From Nocardioides sp. YR527 (lineage in GTDB: Bacteria > Actinomycetota > Actinomycetes > Propionibacteriales > Nocardioidaceae), in the NCBI RefSeq assembly GCF_900101045.1, contig NZ_FNFN01000003.1:1-64000 (forward strand): a stretch of 64,000 nucleotides of DNA, written 5' to 3'. Of this stretch, positions 57,683-64,000 are shown piece after piece. The notes under the pieces were generated by a model. That model saw nothing but the letters and a program-made list of their open reading frames with translations, was not told the DNA's origin and made no database searches. Positions within the stretch are counted from its first letter, which is position 1; every line of letters begins with the position of its first letter. A program made the translations under genes and the position numbers.

Positions 57683-58870
57683 CAGAGCGCCGCCGGGAAC
57701 TGGGCCGCCACGTTCGGGTCGCTGTCGTGGTAGGGGGAGGGGCCGGACAGGTTGTCGCCACGATTCGGGTTCGGCCGCGGCTGGCGCGGGTCGGCGTCGC
57801 CGTACTTGGCTTCGACCAACGAGGCATGGGTCGGTGCCTCGGGAACGCCGGGTGCGCGGCGTGACTCCATCTCCTTGCGCAGAACTGGGACGACCTCGGT
57901 TCCGAGAATCTCGACCTGCTCCAGCGCAACCTCGACGGGGAGGCCGAGGCCGTCGACCGCGAAGAGCTGGCGCTGATAGTCGCCGAAGCCTTCCTGGAAC
58001 GTCAGGGTCTTGTCGATGACCTCCTGCGGACTGCCGACCGTCAGCGGCGTACTCGTCCTCCAGTCCTCCAGGCTCGCCCCGCGGAAAATGGGAAATGCCT
58101 CGAAGTACGGGCGGAACCTTTCGACCGCATCCTGCGACCGGGGGGGCGATGAACGCCTGCCCGCCGAGGCCGACGATCGCCTGCTCCGCGGTGCCGTGAC
58201 CGTAGTGCTCGAACCGCTTGCGGTAGAGGTCGACGAGCGGCTTGAAGGCGAGATTGGGGGCCAGGATGTGATTGGCGAAGAAGCCATTGCCGTAGTACGC
58301 CGCCTGCTCGGCGATCTCGGGAGTTCGGATCGAGCCGTGCCAGACGAACGGCGGGACATCGTCGAGAGGTCGCGGCGTCGCGGTGAACCCCTGCAACGGC
58401 GTCCGGAACTTGCCCTCCCAATCCACGACGTCCTCGCGCCACAGCCGGTGGAGGAGGTTGTAGTTCTCCAGCGCCAGGGCGACGCCCTGGCGGATGTCCT
58501 TCCCGAACCAGGGGTAGACCGGGACCGTGTTGCCCCTCCCGAGCATCACGTCGAGCCGGCCATCGGCAACGTGCTGGAGCATCGCGTAGTCCTCGGCGAC
58601 CTTGACCGGGTCGTTGGTCGTCATCAGCGTCACCGAGGTGCTGAGGATGATGTGCTTCGTCAGCGCCGCGATGTGACCCAGCAGGGTCGTGGGCGACGAC
58701 GGGATGAACGGCGGGTTGTGGTGCTCCCCGATGGCGAAGACGTCCAGACCCACCTCGTCGGCCCGCTGCGCGATGCGGACGATGTTGCGGATGCGCTCCG
58801 CCTCGCTCTGGGTGTAGCCGGTGGTCGGGTCCTGGGTGACGTCCCCGACGCTGAAGATCCCGAACTGCAT
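57682..58870 (-). pseudogene. LLM (CE1758-type) flavin monooxygenase with frameshift
   Basis: From ATG 58870 the frame encodes MQFGIFSVGDVTQDPTTGYTQSEAERIRNIVRIAQ, GEHHNPPF, RLDVMLGRGNTVPVYPWFGK, VWHGSIRTPEIAEQAAYYGNGFFANHI, then VGLGGQAFIAPP. At a run of seven G (58140-58146, plus strand) the frame breaks; the family continuation (DAVERFRPYFEAFPIF...SLEDWRTSTPLTVGSPQEVIDKTLTFQEGFGDYQRQLF) is in the next frame and ends at 57682. Joined, it is a full-length LLM (about 395 aa). Either a sequencing error or a slippage/phase site. The paired FMN reductase is intact. Confidence 0.82.
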
Positions 58871-58922
58871 GGTGCGTGGTCCTAACGGTCGAAGGAGCAA
58901 CTTGCCTGCGCGGGTAGGATAC

Positions 58923-58934
58923 TTGTGCGCACAA
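58923..58934. promoter_or_regulatory. Palindromic operator between LLM and GNAT operons
   Basis: TTGTGCGCACAA, a perfect 12-bp palindrome in the 97-bp divergent region, with a MarR-like appearance. Closer to both starts than expected for a coding feature. Regulator not identified; the MarR gene at 55783 is one candidate. Confidence 0.55.
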
Positions 58935-58967
58935 ACAAATACGGTGGACCGCTAGCAAGGACGAGAG

Positions 58968-59285
58968 ATGACAGACATCGATATTGAGGTCGCACATGCC
59001 CCAGAGCGTCTGCGCTACGAAGCGCGTGTGGACGGAACCGTGGTCGGGTTCGCGGAGTACATCCTCGCCACCGACCTGATCGTGTTCACCCACACCGAGG
59101 TCGACCCCGCCTTGGAGGGGAAAGGCGTCGGCTCCGCGCTCGCCAGGTTTGCGCTCGACGACGTCCGCGACAACAGCCAGCGCAAGGTGATGCCGCTGTG
59201 CCCGTTCATCAAGGGCTGGATCGGGAACCACCGCGAGTACGTCGCTCTCGTGAAGCGTGTGCCCCCGTCGACGGCGAAGGACTGA
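58968..59285 (+). CDS. GNAT-like N-acetyltransferase (YjdJ type)
   Basis: 105 aa. TVVGFAEYILATDLIVFTHTEVDPALEGKGVGSALARFALDDVR (about 24-67) includes the acetyl-CoA-binding Q/R-x-x-G-x-G/A-like loop (EGKGVGSAL). Short members of the Gcn5-related family, often paired with the YjdI iron-sulfur protein, as here (2-bp gap). AAGGA is suitably spaced before ATG 58968. Substrate unknown. Confidence 0.85.
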   Translation: MTDIDIEVAHAPERLRYEARVDGTVVGFAEYILATDLIVFTHTEVDPALEGKGVGSALARFALDDVRDNSQRKVMPLCPFIKGWIGNHREYVALVKRVPPSTAKD

Positions 59286-59287
59286 CC

Positions 59288-59530
59288 ATGGCGCGCAAGA
59301 CCTACACCGGACCTGTGGTCGACGTTTCCTTCGACGGTGATGTGTGTCAGCACGCTGCCGAGTGCGTACGCGGGATGCCCGCCGTCTTCGATCCTGCCGC
59401 GCGGCCGTGGATCGACCCCACGCAGGCCGATTCGGAGGGAACCGCTCAGACCCTGCGAGAGGTGATCGGGCGCTGCCCCTCCGGCGCCCTTCGCCTCGTC
59501 GAACACCATGACAGGACGTGGACAGCATGA
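59288..59530 (+). CDS. yjdI: YjdI-type 4Fe-4S mono-cluster protein
   Basis: 80 aa. VVDVSFDGDVCQHAAECVRGMPAVFDPAARPWIDPTQADSEGTAQTLREVIGRCPSGAL matches the Fer4_19/YjdI family; Cys in VCQHAAECV and RCPSGA are the cluster ligands. Pairs with the GNAT gene as in other bacteria. It overlaps the F420-type gene (ATGA at 59527). Confidence 0.85.
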   Translation: MARKTYTGPVVDVSFDGDVCQHAAECVRGMPAVFDPAARPWIDPTQADSEGTAQTLREVIGRCPSGALRLVEHHDRTWTA

Positions 59531-60081
59531 ACATCACAGTGATCGGGCGCGGCAACATCGGCGGCGGACTGGCCGATCTGTGGGAGCGCGCAGGCCACCA
59601 GGTGAGCAGGCTGGGGCGAGCCGGTGGTGACGCCAGCGGCTCCGACGCCGTCCTGCTCGCGGTCCCAGGAGCCGCGGTAGAGGCAGCGCTGTCATCGGTC
59701 AGCGGGCTCGAGGGCAAGATCGTGCTCGACGCCACCAACCTCTACGGCGGCGCCCGGCCTCCGGCCGGGTTCCCCTCCAACGCCGAGTACGTCAAGTCGG
59801 TGACCGGCGGGACTACGGCCAAGGCGTTCAGCACCAACTTCGCCTCGCTCTTCGGCCGGGTCGCCGATGCTCGCGTACGACCGAGCAACCTGTGGTCCGG
59901 CGACGACCAGGCCCACGAGGTCGTCAGTCAGCTCAGCCACGACGCTGGGTTCGACGCGGTCCGTCTGGGCGACCTGAGCATGGCTGCCACCCAAGAGGGC
60001 CTCGCCGGCACGATCTTCGCGATCTCGCAGTCCGGCCTCGGCGAGTTCGTCTACCGCATGGCACCACCCGAACAGCTCTGA
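59527..60081 (+). CDS. NADPH/F420-dependent oxidoreductase-like protein
   Basis: 184 aa from ATG 59527. MNITVIGRGNIGGGLADLWERAGHQVSRLGR (about 1-31) is the Rossmann fold of F420:NADP oxidoreductase (NADP oxidoreductase coenzyme F420-dependent family), followed by DAVLLAVPGAAVEAAL and GKIVLDATNLYGGARPPAGFPSNAEYVKS, FSTNFASLFGRV. The typical C-terminal helical end is present. It may reduce NADP or F420. Third gene of the small operon. Confidence 0.85.
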   Translation: MNITVIGRGNIGGGLADLWERAGHQVSRLGRAGGDASGSDAVLLAVPGAAVEAALSSVSGLEGKIVLDATNLYGGARPPAGFPSNAEYVKSVTGGTTAKAFSTNFASLFGRVADARVRPSNLWSGDDQAHEVVSQLSHDAGFDAVRLGDLSMAATQEGLAGTIFAISQSGLGEFVYRMAPPEQL

Positions 60082-60125
60082 CCCACGGGCCGCAAGAGCT
60101 GAGCCTGCACGCACACCGTCAATGA

Positions 60126-61007
<882 letters not shown>

Positions 61008-61025
61008 TGCACATGTGAGCGCTGG

Positions 61026-61061
61026 ATCGTGGAGGGCAGCGGCACGGCTGCCCTCCACGAT
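61026..61061 (+). terminator. Terminator between convergent hydrolase and SDR genes
   Basis: ATCGTGGAGGGCAG (61026-61039) pairs perfectly with CTGCCCTCCACGAT (61048-61061) around an 8-base loop, 18 bases after the hydrolase stop. Confidence 0.85.
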
Positions 61062-61163
61062 GTCCTCGCGGCGTGCACGCAACGATCGCGGCGATCGGAC
61101 CCGCGTTGCGAGGCAAGGTCCTCAGTAGGGGTGGAACGGCTCGCGACCTTCTCAGGTCTGGGC

Positions 61164-61934
61164 TCAGGTCTGGTTCTCTCCGCCGTCGACGTAGAGGTTC
61201 GAGCCGACGACGTAGCTGCTCTGCTCCGAGGCCAGGAAGGCCACGACTGCCGCAGCCTCCTCGGGCCGACCCATGCGGCCCTTGGCCACGGTCGCTGCGA
61301 CATGCTCCTTCATGGCCCGGGCGGTCTCCTCGTCGCCGAAAGCCGCGGTGCCCCCGGGAGTCTCGATCCATGCCGGCGAGACCACGTTGACCCGGATGCC
61401 ACGACTCTTCAGCTCGGTGGACCAGGTCCGTGCGAAGGAGCGCACCGCCGCCTTCGATGCCGCGTACGCGCCGAACGCTTCCATGCCACGATCGGCCGCC
61501 GTGGAGCCGGTCAGGATGATCGAAGCGCCGTCGTTGAGCAGCGGGAGCGCCTTCTGCACGGTGAACAGCGTGCCTCGGGTGTTGACCCCGAAGGTCTGGT
61601 CGAAGTGCTCCTCGGTGGTCTGCTCCAACGTCACGAACGTGCCAACCGCCGCGTTCGCCACGAGCACGTCCAACCCTTTGCCGCGAGCCCGGACCTCGTC
61701 GTAGAGCCGGTCCAGGTCGGCCAGCTTGGAGATATCGCCAGTCACGCCCGTCGCCCGGTCCGATCCGATGGTCTTGACGGCGGCCTCCAGCTCGGCCTCA
61801 CGCCGCCCGGTGACGAACACATACGCGCCCTCGTCCGCCAGCCGCACGGCGGCGGCGAGGCCGATCCCGCTGCTTCCGCCGGTGACTACCGCCGTCTTGC
61901 CGTCCAAATGTCCCACGTGAGTCATCTCCATCAT
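61164..61934 (-). CDS. Short-chain dehydrogenase/reductase
   Basis: About 256 aa from the methionine at 61934 (MMEMTHVGHLDGKTAVVTGGSSGIG; an ATG 15 bases earlier is possible). GGSSGIGLAAAVRL, TGRREAEL (Arg for NADP), NAAVGTFVTL in place of NNAG, STAADRGMEAFGAYAASKAAVRSF with Ser/Tyr/Lys (about 145-170) and the PAWIETPGG loop. Classical SDR. It precedes a SnoaL-like gene on the same strand (minus), which starts upstream of it. Confidence 0.9.
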   Translation of the reverse strand: MMEMTHVGHLDGKTAVVTGGSSGIGLAAAVRLADEGAYVFVTGRREAELEAAVKTIGSDRATGVTGDISKLADLDRLYDEVRARGKGLDVLVANAAVGTFVTLEQTTEEHFDQTFGVNTRGTLFTVQKALPLLNDGASIILTGSTAADRGMEAFGAYAASKAAVRSFARTWSTELKSRGIRVNVVSPAWIETPGGTAAFGDEETARAMKEHVAATVAKGRMGRPEEAAAVVAFLASEQSSYVVGSNLYVDGGENQT

Positions 61935-61977
61935 TTCTCTCGATGCCAATCTGTTCGGGTGGTCCGGCTCGACCGGA

Positions 61978-62376
61978 TCAGCCGGCGAGCTGCTTCTTCA
62001 GGGCCTCGACGTCGTGGACGTTGGACATCTGCACGAACTTCCCGTCGCGGACCTTGTACATGGCGATCTCGTCGATCTCGATCCGTGCGCCGGTGGGAGC
62101 CACGCCGAGCCATTCCTTCGTGGGGGTGCCGTGGTTGACGGAGTGGCACGACAGCGTCCCGCCTTCGGCGTCGATCACGATCTCCTTGATCTCCCACTGG
62201 ATGTCGGGGACCGCGTCGGCGATGCCCTTGAGCGCCGCGACGACGTCTTCCCGGGTGGCCGGCTGGCCGTGCGAGAGGATGGACTCGGCGACGAACTCGT
62301 CCATGCGGTCGAATTCGTGGGCGTTGAGCGCCTCGGTGTAGCGGTCGTAGAACTCGCGGATGTCGAAGTCGGACAT
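61978..62376 (-). CDS. NTF2-like (SnoaL) domain protein
   Basis: 132 aa from ATG 62376. FDIREFYDRYTEALNAHEFDRMDEFVAESILSHGQPATREDVVAALKGIADAVPDIQWEIKEIVIDAEGG...HGTPTKEWLGVAPTGARIEIDEIAMYKVRDGKFVQMSNVHD is a SnoaL-like polyketide-cyclase/NTF2 fold. Could be a small isomerase or hydrolase; the family is too diverse to say more. Probably in one operon with the SDR that follows. Confidence 0.85.
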   Translation of the reverse strand: MSDFDIREFYDRYTEALNAHEFDRMDEFVAESILSHGQPATREDVVAALKGIADAVPDIQWEIKEIVIDAEGGTLSCHSVNHGTPTKEWLGVAPTGARIEIDEIAMYKVRDGKFVQMSNVHDVEALKKQLAG

Positions 62377-62471
62377 GACTGCCTTTCTTGCCCGATGTCC
62401 GGGCTGCACTCGTGTGCTCTTGGTTGCGCTTGCAACATCGATAGTGCGGGATCACAGGCGTATGATCCATA

Positions 62472-63458
62472 ATGCAGAGTCCGGCTTTCATTACATATCG
62501 TCCAGAAGGGTCGCTGATGCTCGGTTTCCGGGATCCGATGGCCGACGCCATCGGCCTGCTCAGGCCCCGCACCGTGGTGGGGCCCAGCCTCCGGGCCACG
62601 GGAGAGTGGGCATTGCGCTTCGACACGTTCTTGCACGTGCGGATCGGTGGGCTCGTGCGCGGCACGTGCTGGCTGATCCTCGACGGGCACGAGCCGGTGC
62701 TCCTGCAGGAGGGTGACACCTTCATGCTGGGCGACCCGCCGCCCTACGTGCTGGCCAGCACGCTCGACGCGCGCCCGCGCCCCGCGGAGCAGGTGTGGGC
62801 GGGTGCCGAGGACGGGTTCGTGCGGATCGGCCCTGAGTCCGAGGACGACCTCTACCTCTGCGCCGGGCACATCGCGTTCGACGACAGCAACGCGGCCCTC
62901 CTGACCGATCTACTGCCGCCGCTCGTGCTCGTCCGTGCGGGCGACCCTCATGGCGCGCGGCTCGCGCAGCTGATCGACCTCCTCGCCAACGAGGTCGGGG
63001 TGGCTGCCGCCGGCGGCCCGCTGGTGCAGAACCACCTCGCACAGATCCTGCTCGTGCACATGCTGCGTGCTCACGCCAGCCAGACAGATTGGCCCTGCGG
63101 CTGGCTGGGAGCTCTGAACGACGACGACATCGGCGCCGCCCTCCGTGCCATGCACGCGGACATGGCCCACCCCTGGACACTCAAGGAGCTCGCCGAGATC
63201 AGCAACATGTCGCGCTCTGCGTTCGCCCATGCCTTCAAGGGCCATGTCGGCATCCCGCCCCTGGAGTACCTGATCCAATGGCGCATGAACCTCGCCCGCG
63301 ACGCCCTCGCCCGCGACACGTTGTCGATCTCTGAGCTCGCACGAGCTACGGGCTACCAGTCCGAGAGCGCATTCAGCACCGCGTTCCGCCGCGTCGCCGG
63401 CTCGTCACCTGCGAAGTTCCGGGCCGAGGTACGCCGCTCGGTCGCGCACGCAGGCTGA
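62472..63458 (+). CDS. AraC family regulator with cupin domain
   Basis: 328 aa (ATG 62472; MLGFRDP at 62517 is an alternative start). N-terminal AraC-binding/cupin_6 domain (about 25-200: FDTFLHVRIGGLVRGTCWLILDGHEPVLLQEGDTFMLGDPPPYVLAS). Two C-terminal HTHs (about 220-320): MAHPWTLKELAEISNMSRSAFAHAFKGHVGIPPLEYLIQWRMNLARDALARDTLSISELARATGYQSESAFSTAFRRVAGSSPAKFR. Divergent from the SnoaL-SDR operon, which it likely controls. Confidence 0.92.
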   Translation: MQSPAFITYRPEGSLMLGFRDPMADAIGLLRPRTVVGPSLRATGEWALRFDTFLHVRIGGLVRGTCWLILDGHEPVLLQEGDTFMLGDPPPYVLASTLDARPRPAEQVWAGAEDGFVRIGPESEDDLYLCAGHIAFDDSNAALLTDLLPPLVLVRAGDPHGARLAQLIDLLANEVGVAAAGGPLVQNHLAQILLVHMLRAHASQTDWPCGWLGALNDDDIGAALRAMHADMAHPWTLKELAEISNMSRSAFAHAFKGHVGIPPLEYLIQWRMNLARDALARDTLSISELARATGYQSESAFSTAFRRVAGSSPAKFRAEVRRSVAHAG

Positions 63459-63498
63459 AGGATCTGGTTGGCGGGCGACGTGCGCGAGGCGGCTCGCC

Positions 63499-64000
63499 TC
63501 AGGCAGGCCAGGTCAGCGGGTCGAGCAGCAGATAGAACTGCTGCCTCTCCGCGTCGAGGTCGATTCCATACAACTCGGCGAACTCCTCGTCAGCCTGGCG
63601 AGCGGTGGTCTCGTCGGGCCACGTCTCGCGGGCGTTGGCCAGCAGCAGTGAGATGTCGGCATACGGGTCCGCCAAACCGAGGCGGCCCAGGTCGATCAGC
63701 CCAGCCACGCCCATCGTGTCGGGGTCGATCAGGATGTTCGGCAGGCAGAGGTCGCCGTGGCAGACGACTCGTTCGACCTTCTCCTGCCGTTGGCGCTGCG
63801 GCAGCTGGTCCTCGAGCCGCCCGAGGATCCGTGCCGGTGGCACCTGCTGCAGCGAGACCGGCAGGAACTCGGCCTGGACCCGGTTCTCTGCCACCGTCGT
63901 ACGTGCCAGGGGCATCATCGACGCGAGCCCCCGGTCGAACGGACAGTCCGCCGTGCGGAGGTCGTGCAGCGCCCGCGCGATGGCCGCGATCCCCGGCCAG
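63499..64000 (-). CDS. Aminoglycoside phosphotransferase-like protein, 5' end outside window
   Basis: The minus-strand frame is open to 64000 and continues beyond; 167 C-terminal residues are seen. The first residues visible (WPGIAAIARALHDLRTADCPFDRGL) are the start of the APH core; VCHGDLCLPNILIDPDTMGVAGLIDLGRLGLADPYADISLLLANARETWP holds the catalytic HGDxxxxN loop and the DxGR metal motif. Homologous to APH(3')/macrolide-phosphotransferase family kinases. Resistance activity is not shown by sequence alone. Confidence 0.87.
   Translation of the reverse strand, partial: WPGIAAIARALHDLRTADCPFDRGLASMMPLARTTVAENRVQAEFLPVSLQQVPPARILGRLEDQLPQRQRQEKVERVVCHGDLCLPNILIDPDTMGVAGLIDLGRLGLADPYADISLLLANARETWPDETTARQADEEFAELYGIDLDAERQQFYLLLDPLTWPA

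Overview
The window is a high-GC actinobacterial chromosome segment, probably from the Nocardioidaceae (Nocardioides-like). The genus is an inference. Evidence for an actinobacterium: a bacterial proteasome activator (Bpa) gene, a WhiB-like gene, several F420/flavin-type oxidoreductases, two YCII plus ECF42-type sigma factor modules, many leaderless-looking genes with TANNNT about 6-8 nt before GTG/ATG, and an actinobacterial integrative element of pSAM2 type.

Layout. 0-0.35 kb: 3' end of a 23S rRNA gene, 5S rRNA and the rrn terminator. 0.5-12.5 kb: metal and stress functions: an MFS exporter, a DUF2332 protein, a siderophore-interacting protein behind an IdeR/DtxR-type iron box, a divergent Nramp-like transporter, two paralogous YCII-ECF modules, an LLM oxidoreductase, a nicotianamine-synthase-like protein, and a GDT1-type manganese exporter behind a yybP-ykoY riboswitch. 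12.9-21.0 kb: a four-gene operon that fits carboxylase-dependent guanidine (or urea) breakdown: two DUF1989 subunits, a 1226-aa biotin carboxylase and an allophanate hydrolase. Two copies of an ACCTGTC-N4-GACAGGT palindrome precede it and a TetR gene follows it. 21-34.5 kb: ordinary chromosomal genes (P450, WYL regulator, phosphatase, NUDIX, chromate transporter, Bpa, quinone oxidoreductase, MobA-like, nitrilase, biotin carrier) and two serine tRNAs. 34.6-35.9 kb: a 51-aa secreted peptide with three DTSW repeats, facing a TrmB/LuxR-type regulator across a shared terminator.

36.05-47.58 kb is an 11.5-kb integrated element in the 3' end of tRNA-Arg(ACG), bounded by a perfect 49-bp direct repeat. 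It carries integrase, excisionase, an HUH-type replication initiator, a zinc-finger protein, a WhiB-like protein, an FtsK/TraB translocase, three tandem paralogous small genes, a Pra-like activator, and a KorSA-like GntR repressor coupled to a PP2C-like phosphatase. Its cargo is a tightly overlapped three-gene unit: a stand-alone colicin-E3-type RNase domain, an acidic partner and an ImmA/IrrE-type protease. This unit, the DTSW peptide/regulator pair and the triplicated small family are the most interesting unexplained parts of the window.

47.6-64 kb is a dense block of regulator-oxidoreductase pairs: XRE/MmyB, TetR, MarR and AraC regulators next to SDRs, flavin or F420 reductases and an LLM monooxygenase with a frameshift at a G7 run. 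Several have palindromic operators visible between divergent genes. A small SDR remnant suggests the block has been rearranged. The window ends inside an aminoglycoside-phosphotransferase-like gene.
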